Origin: an uncultured Elusimicrobium sp.
GTDB taxonomy: Bacteria > Elusimicrobiota > Elusimicrobia > Elusimicrobiales > Elusimicrobiaceae
Direction: 5' to 3'
Length of the DNA: 13,010 bases
NCBI GenBank assembly: GCA_946061795.1
Contig: CAMGSK010000026.1
Coordinates: forward strand, 1-13,010
The notes under the pieces were generated by a model. It worked only from the letters and a program-made list of their open reading frames with translations. It had not been told where the DNA came from and did no database searches. This document shows, piece by piece, positions 1 to 6,624 of the stretch. Each line of letters starts with the position of its first letter. The first letter of the stretch is position 1. The position numbers and the translations under genes were made by a program.

Positions 1-2
1 TG

Positions 3-497
3 GCCTTGCCCGCTTACTTTAAAGCGGTGGAACGCTCCCGCATTGCGGAAGCGGATCAATTGCTGGGTAATGTAGCGCAGGCACAGCAGAGACGCTATAT
101 GAAAACGAACAGCTATTCTAAGATGTTCTCCGGTTTGGACGTGTCTCCGACCAATATTGCCACCGGTGTGTTCTGCACGAAAGGCGGTACGGCTGCGAAT
201 CAAACGCTCGCCACTGCTTGCACCACCAACGGGTTTGCCATCATCTTGGACCAAGCCAATGCGGGCAAAGATGCTTTTGCTACCGGGAAGGTGACGGCGA
301 CGCGCGTGGGCAGCGGGCAGTACACGTACAGCTTGTCCCGGCCGTATCAGGGTACGGTAGTCACGTGTACGATTGGTACGGCGGCGGAGAATGACAAAGC
401 CATTTGCGCCGAATACTGCGGTGTGGATTCTGTGACGTCTTCGTGCACCAATGACGGCGCGCCGGAAACTACGACGCCGGAAGAAAAATCAAAGTAA
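3..497 (+). CDS. Type IV pilin-like protein, 5' end cut by window edge
   Basis: The reading frame is open from base 3 and ends at a TAA at 495-497. Its first visible residues, ALPAYFKAVERSR, match the end of the N-terminal helix of a type IV pilin or pseudopilin and align with SIALPQYTKAVQKAR in the complete pilin gene at 9510-9968. The start codon, leader peptide and hydrophobic FTLIE-type segment therefore lie left of the window, and the TTG at base 6 is not a true start. The visible part is about 164 residues. The globular domain carries six cysteines, four of them in the last third, and ends in a Thr/Glu/Lys-rich tail. This suggests a secreted, disulfide-stabilised subunit that packs into a pilus or secretion-type filament after cleavage by a prepilin peptidase. 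Whether it is a major pilin, a minor pilin or a pseudopilin cannot be told. No pilus assembly genes are in view. Confidence 0.85.
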   Translation, partial: ALPAYFKAVERSRIAEADQLLGNVAQAQQRRYMKTNSYSKMFSGLDVSPTNIATGVFCTKGGTAANQTLATACTTNGFAIILDQANAGKDAFATGKVTATRVGSGQYTYSLSRPYQGTVVTCTIGTAAENDKAICAEYCGVDSVTSSCTNDGAPETTTPEEKSK

Positions 498-507
498 GTT
501 TTAACAG

Positions 508-537
508 AATCTGCCCCGCTTTTAAGCGGGGCAGATT
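508..537. terminator. Hairpin between convergent genes, probable bidirectional terminator
   Basis: A perfect inverted repeat has 14-nt arms at 508-521 and 524-537, with a GC-rich core (CTGCCCCGC pairing with GCGGGGCAG). It lies 11 nt past the stop of the pilin-like gene and 34 nt past the stop of the convergent DJ-1 family gene. Neither side has a clean T-tract, so it may work as a weak intrinsic terminator in both directions or as a 3'-end stabiliser. Its position between convergent genes favours termination. Confidence 0.65.
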
Positions 538-570
538 CTATGTAAACGGTTTTATTTCTGCGGTGGGCAT

Positions 571-1110
571 TTATTTTTGGTAATAAATGTCTTTTTTCAC
601 TTTGTCCGCCGTCTCTTGGCCAAGCAAGGTTTCCAATATGGCAAAGGCGAACTCCATTGTGGCCGCCGCACTTTTTCCGGTGATGATTTTGCCGTCCGTT
701 TCTGCATATTTCCCGGTGTAGGTTCCACCGAAATTTTCGTTCATGGCGGTAAAGCAGGTATATTTTTTCCCTTTCAAATACCCCGCCCGGCCTAAAATGG
801 TCGGTCCGGCGCAGATAGCGCAGAGAAAACGGTCCGTGTCATCAAAATCACGCAGGATTTGTTGTACGCCCGGGTCAGCTTCCAATTCTTTATATTGCGG
901 TCCGCCCGGCAAAATAACGGCGGAGTAGCCTTCGTCTTTAAATTCGGCGAAAGGTTTTAAGGCGCAACAGGTCAGGCCGAAGCGGCCTTCGGCCCGTTCT
1001 CCGCGCAGGCTGTACACGTCCACCTCCAGCCCGCCTCTGCGCAGCAGCGCATAGGTGCCTAGGGCCTCCATTTCTTCAAATCCGTTGGTTAAAATCATGC
1101 AGACTTTCAT
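571..1110 (-). CDS. DJ-1/PfpI family protein (class I glutamine amidotransferase-like)
   Basis: This 179-residue protein covers the whole DJ-1/PfpI fold. The start is the ATG at 1110-1108, which has GGAGGA about 8 nt upstream; an in-frame extension further upstream would run into the preceding gene. The N-terminus reads through a beta strand into NGFEEMEA, whose Glu15 matches the conserved acidic residue (Glu18 in human DJ-1). The nucleophile elbow is CAICAGP, with Cys100 as the likely reactive cysteine. Family members include stress-response chaperone or deglycase-type proteins (YajL, DJ-1), ThiJ-like proteins and PfpI proteases. The LTNGFEEMEA and ICAGP motifs place it nearest the YajL/DJ-1 branch. 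The exact activity is disputed for the family and cannot be assigned here. It is the last gene of an operon, starting 1 nt after the stop of the Cys-rich protein gene. Confidence 0.85.
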   Translation of the reverse strand: MKVCMILTNGFEEMEALGTYALLRRGGLEVDVYSLRGERAEGRFGLTCCALKPFAEFKDEGYSAVILPGGPQYKELEADPGVQQILRDFDDTDRFLCAICAGPTILGRAGYLKGKKYTCFTAMNENFGGTYTGKYAETDGKIITGKSAAATMEFAFAILETLLGQETADKVKKDIYYQK

Positions 1111-1111
1111 A

Positions 1112-1564
1112 TTATTCTTCCTCCGGCGTTCTGGGCTCGTAGGGTTCAAATTGGCCGGGGAACAGGAAATCCTCCACAATGCGCGCGCAGTCGGCCACGC
1201 AGCCGCGGCAGGAACGCAGACGGTCGGTCACGCCGTCGGTGCCGCGCAAATCGGCGCAGATGCAGGATCCGTTGTACTCTTCAAATTTACGCGTCATGGA
1301 GCGCGCCAAATCAAACGTGGCCATTTTGGTGGCGGGCTGATGCATGTTGCCGTCGCTGTTTTTCAGCCCGGCCAGCATCATCATGGCACAAACGGAGCCG
1401 CAGGTTTCATAGCGTTTGACCATCCCCAAACCAAAAGCTTCCACCGCGCGGAAAGCGGTTTTCTCGTCCATACCCAGCAAGTCACAGTAAGTGCAGGCCA
1501 CCGCCTGGGAGCAGTTATAGCCGTTTTTGTGACGCAGTTTGGCGTCCTTTACTCTGGATTTCAT
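1112..1564 (-). CDS. C_GCAxxG_C_C family Cys-rich putative redox protein
   Basis: The 150-residue product contains ten cysteines (18, 24, 27, 55, 59, 101, 103, 119, 122, 126). The pattern NGYNCSQAV, then ETCGSVCAMMMLAGL, then a C-terminal Cys cluster is that of the small C_GCAxxG_C_C family. That family is annotated as probable redox or metal-binding proteins, and no biochemical function is firmly known. The Cys set suggests bound metal or iron-sulfur, or dithiol chemistry, which is inference. The start ATG at 1564-1562 has AGGAGG about 7 nt upstream and lies 1 nt after the flippase stop codon. The DJ-1 gene follows after 1 nt, and its ribosome binding site lies inside this gene. Translation of the three genes is therefore probably coupled. 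There is no signal peptide, so the protein is likely cytoplasmic. Confidence 0.8.
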   Translation of the reverse strand: MKSRVKDAKLRHKNGYNCSQAVACTYCDLLGMDEKTAFRAVEAFGLGMVKRYETCGSVCAMMMLAGLKNSDGNMHQPATKMATFDLARSMTRKFEEYNGSCICADLRGTDGVTDRLRSCRGCVADCARIVEDFLFPGQFEPYEPRTPEEE

Positions 1565-1565
1565 C

Positions 1566-3017
1566 TCAGCTCCTCCTTGCGCGCGTCCCGCCGGGGCGGA
1601 TAATTGCCCACGCCAGAAGCGGGTATGCGCACAACAAAATAATTTTAAAACCTAAAATGTTTCCGTTCGTCCAATTCCCGTCCGCGGTCCATACGGCACC
1701 CGCCATAGCCGCACCCAATAAAAACAGCGCCGCCAGCTTGGCGTATTGATAAGGAACAGTATATACTTTTTGGGTGAAAATAAACAAGGCGCACGCCATG
1801 ACGAAGTAGCTGGCGGCCACCGCCCAGCCCGCTCCCACTATGCCCGCGTGCGGCACCAGCAGCAGATTGGTCGTAATGCTGGTAAGTGCGCCCAAAAGCG
1901 TAATCCACATGAGTACGCGCGTGCGCTTGGTCAAAACGGGCCCCACCATAAAATTGATGTATAATCCGTAAAAGAAATATCCCAGCAAAACGGGGGAAAT
2001 GACATTCAGCCCGCCCCAATATTGCGGCGCGATTAGATGAAAAGAACCAAACAGGTTTCCTTGAATGATATCCGGCATGAGGAACACCAGTCCCAGCAGC
2101 ACCCAGCCCGCCAGCGCGGTAAAGCACGTCAGTACCCGGGAGAAAATTTGTTTGGCGTTCGGATCTTTTGCGTGCGAAAGAAAGAAAGGCCTCCACGCTT
2201 GGTCAAACATGGATACGATGAGCATCATAAAAACGCCGATTTTAAAATTTGCCTGATAAACGCCCACTTCCGACAGACCGACCAGTTGCACCAAAATGGG
2301 TTTGTCTATGACGCTGACCAGCAGGCTGGCAAGTCCCGCCGGCACAAACGGCCAGGCGAATTTGAGCATTTGCTTATGAAGAGACCAGTTAAATTTGCAC
2401 GTTTCTCCCCGGCACAGTTCCTCCCATAAAACGGGAGAAAGCAGCAAGAGAGACGCCAGCGAAGCAAAAATGTTGGCCCAAAAAATAGACGCCACCCCCA
2501 AATGCAGAACGGCGATACAAATCACGTTCCCCGCCACATTGACGATGATGGACGCCGTCCGCACTCCGGCAAAATACCAGGCGCGCCGCTGCAGCCGCAG
2601 CTTGGTAAAAGGAATCATGTTCAGCATGTCCAGCAACAGAATAAATACGGACAAATGAAGCAAATGCACATGCGCCTGCCCGATGCCGGCCAACCGGGAA
2701 AGCGGACCGGAAAAAACGTACATCAGTACGGCCAGCAGCGTGCCGTAGCAGAGCAGGCCGTAAAAGCAGTGGCGGAACACTTCCGTTTTGTTTTCCGCTT
2801 CGCTGGCAAAACGAAGGTAGCTTTGGTCCATGCCGAACAGAAACACGACATTGAGCAGGGCGATGAGCGCAAACACCGTCGCCACTACGCCGTAATCGGC
2901 GGTGGCCAGATAATACGTGTAAAAGGGAACCAAACAAAAGTTCAGCAGCCGCGCGAAAACCGTGGACGTACCGTAAACCAGCGTTTCTTTCCCCAGGCGG
3001 ATGATATCTTTGGACAT
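1566..3017 (-). CDS. Polysaccharide biosynthesis flippase (Wzx/MATE-like, MOP superfamily)
   Basis: The protein has 483 residues and is strongly hydrophobic throughout, with about 12-14 predicted membrane helices by eye. The N-terminus (GKETLVYGTSTVFARLLNF, then PFYTYYLATADYGV) has the form of the Polysacc_synt family: a short amphipathic start, a Gly-rich first helix and a 'YG' turn before the second helix. These inner-membrane proteins move lipid-linked oligosaccharide or O-antigen units across the membrane. No glycosyltransferase or polymerase is adjacent, so the substrate is unknown. The family length (about 420-500 residues) fits. The ATG at 3017-3015 has no good Shine-Dalgarno sequence upstream, only a GC-rich hairpin (3026-3051) that could affect its expression. 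The gene leads a three-gene run with the Cys-rich protein and the DJ-1 protein. A MATE-type transporter of other substrates is a less likely alternative. Confidence 0.82.
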   Translation of the reverse strand: MSKDIIRLGKETLVYGTSTVFARLLNFCLVPFYTYYLATADYGVVATVFALIALLNVVFLFGMDQSYLRFASEAENKTEVFRHCFYGLLCYGTLLAVLMYVFSGPLSRLAGIGQAHVHLLHLSVFILLLDMLNMIPFTKLRLQRRAWYFAGVRTASIIVNVAGNVICIAVLHLGVASIFWANIFASLASLLLLSPVLWEELCRGETCKFNWSLHKQMLKFAWPFVPAGLASLLVSVIDKPILVQLVGLSEVGVYQANFKIGVFMMLIVSMFDQAWRPFFLSHAKDPNAKQIFSRVLTCFTALAGWVLLGLVFLMPDIIQGNLFGSFHLIAPQYWGGLNVISPVLLGYFFYGLYINFMVGPVLTKRTRVLMWITLLGALTSITTNLLLVPHAGIVGAGWAVAASYFVMACALFIFTQKVYTVPYQYAKLAALFLLGAAMAGAVWTADGNWTNGNILGFKIILLCAYPLLAWAIIRPGGTRARRS

Positions 3018-3025
3018 GTCAAACC

Positions 3026-3051
3026 GGCCCCGCGGTTTGCGCCGCGGGGCC
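3026..3051. terminator. GC-rich hairpin between PNP gene and flippase gene
   Basis: Arms GGCCCCGCGG (3026-3035) and CCGCGGGGCC (3042-3051) form a perfect 10-bp stem around a 6-nt loop. The hairpin sits in the 45-nt gap between the PNP stop (3063) and the flippase start (3017). On the minus strand, the direction of both genes, it is followed by GGTTTGAC rather than a T-run. The T-rich side (CTTTTGTTCTT) faces the plus strand. It may act as a weak terminator or attenuator in front of the flippase, or as a block to antisense transcription. The role is inferred. Confidence 0.5.
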
Positions 3052-3062
3052 TTTTGTTCTTA

Positions 3063-3884
3063 TTAGATTTTGGGCAGTACGGCTTCCAGCAAGTCTTTGA
3101 ATTTGCCTTCTATTTTTTTCGTCTCGCGGATGGTTTGCGCGTGGGACAGCGCTTCTTTGGCAATGCCGCAGGCCATGTTGCTCACCCACGCCAGTCCCAT
3201 TACTTTGATGCCGCACTGGCGCGCGACCAGCACTTCCGGCACCACGCTCATACCCACCACCGTGGCTCCCAGCGTTTTGAACGCGCGGATTTCGGCCGGC
3301 GTTTCAAAGTTCGGGCCGGTGCAGGCCAGATACGTGCCTTCTTTGGCGTTGATTTTCAGCTTTTTGCAAGCGTCCATCGCGGCTTTGCGCAACGCTTTGT
3401 CGTAGCCTTCACTCATGTCAAAAAACATGGGGCCGAAAGCGTCGTCGTGATTGCCGATGAGCGGGTTGTTGCACATAAAATTGATGTGGTCGTTAAGCAC
3501 GCACAGAGAGCCCGGTTTGAGTTTCAGATCCAGCGATCCCACCGCCGCGGAGACGATGAGTTTTTCCACGCCCAGCATAAACATGGTGCGCACGGAAACG
3601 GCCAAATCTTTCATCGGGTGGCCTTCGTAATAGTGGAAGCGGCCCTGCATGACCATGAGCTTTTTGCCTTTATATACGCCGAAAATCAGATTGCCGCTGT
3701 GGCCCGGTACGGTGCTGCGCAAAAAGCCGGGGATGTCGGCGTAAGAAATCACAATCTTTTTTTCCAGCGGGGGAATGGATCCCGCCAGGCCCGATCCGGT
3801 GATCAAGGCGATTTCCGGTTTGAAATTTTTGGTTTTTTTGTTGATGAATGCGACGGCTTTTTTGACTTGCTGCAATTGGGTCAT
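3063..3884 (-). CDS. punA: Purine nucleoside phosphorylase (trimeric, PNP/MTAP family)
   Basis: This 273-residue protein (using the ATG at 3884) matches the low-molecular-mass, trimeric PNP family. That family splits purine nucleosides with phosphate into free base plus (deoxy)ribose-1-phosphate for salvage. Visible motifs are the phosphate loop GSGL (Ser31), PGHSGN (His62), the QGRFHYYEGH segment (His84), GPNFETPAEIR (Glu194, equivalent to the base-binding Glu201 of human PNP), GMSVVPEV (Met212), and Asn236 at the position that selects 6-oxopurines (Asp in MTAP). The segment SAAVGSL at 112-118 looks more like MTAP than the usual NAAGGL, so the substrate range is not certain. GGAGG lies 4 nt before the chosen ATG. 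An ATG at 3899, overlapping the yraN stop as ATGA, would add 5 residues. The gene follows rnhB and yraN in one operon. Confidence 0.9.
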   Translation of the reverse strand: MTQLQQVKKAVAFINKKTKNFKPEIALITGSGLAGSIPPLEKKIVISYADIPGFLRSTVPGHSGNLIFGVYKGKKLMVMQGRFHYYEGHPMKDLAVSVRTMFMLGVEKLIVSAAVGSLDLKLKPGSLCVLNDHINFMCNNPLIGNHDDAFGPMFFDMSEGYDKALRKAAMDACKKLKINAKEGTYLACTGPNFETPAEIRAFKTLGATVVGMSVVPEVLVARQCGIKVMGLAWVSNMACGIAKEALSHAQTIRETKKIEGKFKDLLEAVLPKI

Positions 3885-3895
3885 ACGGCCTCCGT

Positions 3896-4255
3896 TCATA
3901 AGGTGCTCCGCCGGGGGGAAAACGCGTTGGGAATATGCGTTATTTCCGTGCCCAGCAGGCATATCACGTCAAATCTTATACTATCAAATTTGGGGGAGTT
4001 TTCCGCAATGTACCATTGTGCGGTCTGCGCGATTTTGCGTTGTTTGGCGGCGGTGACCGCCAGAAGCGGCCCTCCGAAAGCGTTGCTGGCGCGCTTTTTC
4101 ACTTCGGCAAAGACCAGCGTTTTCCCGTCCAGAGCCACCACGTCTATTTCTCCGCAGGGTTTGCGGTAATTGCGGCAAAGGATTTGATAGCCGAGTTTTT
4201 GTAAAAAATCACAAGCCGCGCTCTCGCCCATGGCGCCGCTTTGAAGAGTGTTCAC
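3896..4255 (-). CDS. yraN: YraN family (UPF0102) putative endonuclease-fold protein
   Basis: The 119-residue protein shows the family layout: an N-terminal helix with MGESAACDFL, then LGYQILCRNYR, then GEIDVVA (Glu36, Asp38) and VFAEVKKR (Glu51, Lys53), ending with RFDVI. The spaced acidic residues plus the E-V-K motif are the restriction-endonuclease-like (Holliday-junction-resolvase-like) catalytic pattern. The family's real substrate is not established. The start is a GTG at 4255 that overlaps the rnhB stop as GTGA, which implies translational coupling. No separate Shine-Dalgarno sequence is evident. A later ATG at 4231 would remove the conserved residues ahead of GE, so it is less likely. 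Pairing of yraN with rnhB is common across bacteria and supports the call. Confidence 0.9.
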   Translation of the reverse strand: MNTLQSGAMGESAACDFLQKLGYQILCRNYRKPCGEIDVVALDGKTLVFAEVKKRASNAFGGPLLAVTAAKQRKIAQTAQWYIAENSPKFDSIRFDVICLLGTEITHIPNAFSPRRSTL

Positions 4256-4893
4256 GGGAAAAGTGTCGGTTCAAAAAACCGATGAATGGGGGAGAATGTT
4301 TTGCGGTGTTCCCGGCAGGGGCCGTGGGCGTTTACGGCGGCGAGATGTTTGGGCGTGCCGTAGCCTTTGTGCGCGGCGAAGCCGTATTGCGGGTAAAGTT
4401 TGTCTATCACGTCCATATAACGGTCCCGGAGCACTTTGGCCACAATACTGGCCGCGGCGATGTTTAATGATTTGGCGTCCCCGTCCACCACCGGGCGCTG
4501 GCGCAGCGGAAAGTCCGTTATCGGATGTGGGCCGTCCACCAGGGCAAACGGGTTGGGCAGAGCATAAAATTTGCGTGCGGCGCGGCGCATAGCCAGGAAC
4601 GTGGCCTGCAAAATGTTCAGCCGGTCAATTTCTTGCGCGGAAGAAAAGCCTACCCCGTACAATACGCCCAGGCGGTTGACGCGTTCAAAGATGTCATCGC
4701 GTTTTTTGGGAGTCAGCTTTTTGCTGTCGTTTACGTCTTCAAAATATTGATAGAGGTTGGACGGAATGAAACACGCACAGGCCACCACGGGGCCCGCCAG
4801 CGGCCCTCTGCCTGCCTCGTCTATGCCGATCAGCGTGGGAGTTTGCGTTTCCAAGGCGACGGCTTTGTCAAAATTTTGAAGCGATGTTTTCAC
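4252..4893 (-). CDS. rnhB: Ribonuclease HII
   Basis: RNase HII cuts the RNA strand of RNA-DNA hybrids and starts removal of single ribonucleotides built into DNA. The 213-residue product has the type 2 signature GIDEAGRGPLAGPV. The four catalytic acids are in place: Asp25, Glu26, Asp120 (in LVDGPHP) and Asp157 (in VAKVLRDRYM). It also has the GRG substrate-sensing motif (28-30), DSKKL, and the HKGYGTPKH segment. The start is the GTG at 4893-4891, with AAAGGAG about 7-8 nt upstream. The 50 codons open upstream in the same frame cross a terminator and are not conserved-looking. The protein length fits the family (about 200-220). It is the first gene of rnhB-yraN-punA, directly downstream of a terminator, so it probably has its own promoter. 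Confidence 0.95.
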   Translation of the reverse strand: MKTSLQNFDKAVALETQTPTLIGIDEAGRGPLAGPVVACACFIPSNLYQYFEDVNDSKKLTPKKRDDIFERVNRLGVLYGVGFSSAQEIDRLNILQATFLAMRRAARKFYALPNPFALVDGPHPITDFPLRQRPVVDGDAKSLNIAAASIVAKVLRDRYMDVIDKLYPQYGFAAHKGYGTPKHLAAVNAHGPCREHRKTFSPIHRFFEPTLFP

Positions 4894-4914
4894 GGTGCGG
4901 CTCCTTTTGGTTTT

Positions 4915-4943
4915 ATTGTAGCAATTTGTTCCGGGAATAAAAA
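4915..4943 (-). promoter_or_regulatory. Possible promoter for rnhB-yraN-punA
   Basis: On the minus strand a TACAAT box (4920-4915) lies about 22 nt before the rnhB GTG. A poor -35 (TTTTTA, 4943-4938) sits 17 bp further upstream, overlapping the T-tract of the pssA terminator. The case rests on the good -10 box and on the need for a start site after the terminator. Confidence 0.35.
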
Positions 4944-4973
4944 AGCCCGCGCCGCTAAGAGAAGGGCGCGGGC
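4939..4973 (-). terminator. Intrinsic terminator downstream of psd-pssA
   Basis: The perfect 9-bp arms GCCCGCGCC (4945-4953) and GGCGCGGGC (4965-4973) enclose an 11-nt loop. Read on the minus strand, the stem is followed by six T residues (4944-4939). It starts 15 nt beyond the pssA stop codon and separates the phospholipid operon from rnhB. Confidence 0.9.
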
Positions 4974-4987
4974 AGGAAAACAGAACG

Positions 4988-5773
4988 TTATTTTTGAATT
5001 TTAATGCCTTTGAACGCCCGGTACAGCACCGCCAGCAACCCAAACAACACGTAAATGGTCATGACGATAAAAATCACGTCTTGCGGGTAGCGCACCAAGA
5101 GCACCACCAGCGCAACGATGAGCAGCATAAACCACACGCTCATCTTTTTCTCGCGTTTGGCTTTAAAAGCGGCATACGGCACGTTGGAAACCATCAGTAC
5201 CGCCAGAATGACCATGGCGATGGCCACAAAGTTGTAAATATGCGGTAAATAGACGGTCATGATGTGCAAATTGTGGCCGCCCATGTTGCTTTCCATGATG
5301 CTGTAGGAAATGGCGAATGAAGCCAAAATGGCCGCGCTGGCCGGCGTGGGCAGCCCGCAGAAATATTTTTTAGATCCTTCTCCCGCGTAGGCCATGGCGT
5401 TAAATTTGGCCAGACGCAATACGCCGAAACACGCATAAACGCAGGCAATCGGCGCGCCCCACAGCGGATATTGGTGAAGCACGAAAAAGTACATCAGAAA
5501 TGCCGGGGCCGTGCAAAAAGAAACGGCGTCGGCCAAAGAGTCCATTTCTATGCCGAAGTTGCTTTCGCTGCCCAACATGCGGGCAACGCGTCCGTCAAAC
5601 ATATCAAACACCATAGCGATGAGAATCAGCCATCCGGCCTTGCCGAACTGCCCTTGGCTGGCCGCCAAAATAGAGAAAAAACCGCAAGCTAAGTTGCCCA
5701 GCGTAAAAAGAGACGGAGCCGCGGCCGCGCCGGTTTTTTTGAGTTTGTTGACGGCTTTGTTTTCTTCGTTCAT
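4988..5773 (-). CDS. pssA: CDP-diacylglycerol--serine O-phosphatidyltransferase
   Basis: This inner-membrane enzyme makes phosphatidylserine from CDP-diacylglycerol and serine. The 261-residue product has the complete CDP-alcohol phosphatidyltransferase motif with correct spacing: Asp57, Asp60, Gly61, Ala64, Arg65, Gly74, Asp78 and Asp82. The eight residues between Arg65 and Gly74 match the family. The motif is followed by several hydrophobic helices and a Lys-rich cytoplasmic loop (FKAKREKK). The N-terminal PSLFTLGNLACGF is typical of the integral-membrane (Bacillus-type) PssA. Three in-frame ATGs lie at 5785, 5779 and 5773. The last is chosen because GGAAATG precedes it at a workable distance, but 5779 overlaps the psd stop as ATGA, so the start may be 2-4 codons longer. 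Pairing with psd confirms the serine specificity over phosphatidylglycerol synthesis. Confidence 0.93.
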   Translation of the reverse strand: MNEENKAVNKLKKTGAAAAPSLFTLGNLACGFFSILAASQGQFGKAGWLILIAMVFDMFDGRVARMLGSESNFGIEMDSLADAVSFCTAPAFLMYFFVLHQYPLWGAPIACVYACFGVLRLAKFNAMAYAGEGSKKYFCGLPTPASAAILASFAISYSIMESNMGGHNLHIMTVYLPHIYNFVAIAMVILAVLMVSNVPYAAFKAKREKKMSVWFMLLIVALVVLLVRYPQDVIFIVMTIYVLFGLLAVLYRAFKGIKIQK

Positions 5774-5775
5774 AT

Positions 5776-6444
5776 TCATTTCCATAAGGCAAGCACGGTG
5801 TTGCCCGCCTGTACTTTTTGGCCTTCTTTGACGACGACGCGTACCGCGTCTTTGGGCATATAGACGGCCACTTGGCTGCCGAAACGCACCAAACCGATGA
5901 GTTGGCCTTTTTTGAGTTCCTGTCCCGGTTTGACCCAGCATTCAATACGGCGCGCAATGGCGCCGGTCAGCTGTTCCACATGGGCGAAACGGTCACTGTC
6001 TTTTTTGTAAATCTGGATGAGGTTGCGTTCGTTTTTGCTGGCGGCGTCGGGATTGTTGGCAAACAGAAATTCGCCTTTGTGATAGAAAATTTCTCCCACC
6101 ACGCCGTCCAGTGTGCTGCGCTGGGCGTGCGGGTCAAAAATGGAGAGAAAAATACGCACGACGACGGAGTTGGGGTCGTCTTCCGTTTTTACGCTCAGTA
6201 CGGTGCCGTCGGCCGGGCAGGCGATTTCATCTTCAGAAAACTGGGCGTTTACTTTCGGAATGCGGAAGAAAAACGCGCAGAAGCAGGCCACTAAAATGAA
6301 CAAGCCTCCCAGGACGCGCCATCCCAACAGCAAAAACAGCACCGCAAAAATCAATGCGACGGAAAAAAAGCGCATTCCCGTAGAATGCACGGTGAATATC
6401 CACCCAAAAACTTTACCCAGCGTTCTTTGCAAATCTTCCAGCAT
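5776..6444 (-). CDS. psd: Phosphatidylserine decarboxylase proenzyme, short type
   Basis: The 222-residue product decarboxylates phosphatidylserine to phosphatidylethanolamine. Two hydrophobic stretches (about 25-40 and 43-60) anchor it to the membrane. They are followed by ACPADGTV (76-82), FLSIFDPHAQR (99-109), the family NERN motif (138-141) and GLVRFGSQVAVYMP. The Gly189-Ser190 bond in that last motif is the expected self-cleavage site that yields the pyruvoyl cofactor on the alpha chain. The length and the RFGS cleavage site fit the short, archaeal/Bacteroidetes-like Psd class rather than the LGST E. coli type. The ATG at 6444 has AAAGGAG 5-6 nt upstream. pssA follows with the stop and start codons touching or overlapping, so the two consecutive steps are co-expressed. 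A tRNA-Leu gene ends 35 nt upstream, with no clear promoter in between. Confidence 0.94.
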   Translation of the reverse strand: MLEDLQRTLGKVFGWIFTVHSTGMRFFSVALIFAVLFLLLGWRVLGGLFILVACFCAFFFRIPKVNAQFSEDEIACPADGTVLSVKTEDDPNSVVVRIFLSIFDPHAQRSTLDGVVGEIFYHKGEFLFANNPDAASKNERNLIQIYKKDSDRFAHVEQLTGAIARRIECWVKPGQELKKGQLIGLVRFGSQVAVYMPKDAVRVVVKEGQKVQAGNTVLALWK

Positions 6445-6479
6445 ATCGTCTCCTTTCGGACGTTTGGAATTAAAAAGAG

Positions 6480-6563
6480 TGGGCAGGGGGGGACTCGAAC
6501 CCCCACGGCCTTGCGGCCAACAGATTTTAAGTCTGTCGCGTCTACCGGTTCCGCCACCAGCCC
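6480..6563 (-). tRNA. tRNA-Leu (anticodon UAA)
   Basis: The 84-nt cloverleaf reads from 6563 down to 6480. The acceptor is GGGCTGG paired with CCTGCCC, with a T-T mismatch at 5:68. The D-stem is GCG/CGC and the anticodon stem ACAGA/TCTGT, with loop CTTAAAA and anticodon TAA (6529-6527). A long variable arm with a GGCC/GGCC stem and GCAA loop is the class II feature of leucine tRNAs. The T-arm is GGGGG-TTCGAGT-CCCCC and the discriminator A is at 6480. CCA is not encoded (CTC follows), so a CCA-adding enzyme is needed. A TAAAAT box at 6578-6573 may be a -10 element, but its -35 would fall in the upstream terminator stem and is poor. Five T residues follow the 3' end. Confidence 0.97.
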
Positions 6564-6580
6564 TTTACATTCATTTTAAC

Positions 6581-6607
6581 AAAAAAAAAGCGCGGCCGCA
6601 CGGCCGC
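6581..6607 (-). terminator. Intrinsic terminator of the NYN-domain gene
   Basis: On the minus strand the arms GCGGCCG (6607-6601) and CGGCCGC (6598-6592) make a 7-bp GC stem with a very short loop. It is followed by GC and nine T residues (6589-6581). The stem begins 17 nt after the stop of the gene ending at 6625 and lies just before the tRNA-Leu gene. Confidence 0.88.
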
Positions 6608-6624
6608 TTACAAAACGGAAACCT

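Noticed and set aside
2502..4169. A 555-codon open frame on the plus strand, antisense to the flippase, PNP and yraN genes
   Set aside because: Its translation is rich in His, Arg, Gln and Phe with no domain pattern, and the three minus-strand genes under it have clear family motifs, start sites and operon spacing. It is a shadow of codon bias on the other strand.
4894..5043. 50-residue N-terminal extension of RNase HII
   Set aside because: It crosses the pssA terminator and the 3' end of pssA and shows no family similarity; the GTG at 4893 has a good ribosome site.
5786..5941. 52-residue basic N-terminal extension of PssA
   Set aside because: It overlaps psd in another frame and is Arg-rich noise; PssA homology begins near residue 15 from the ATG at 5773.
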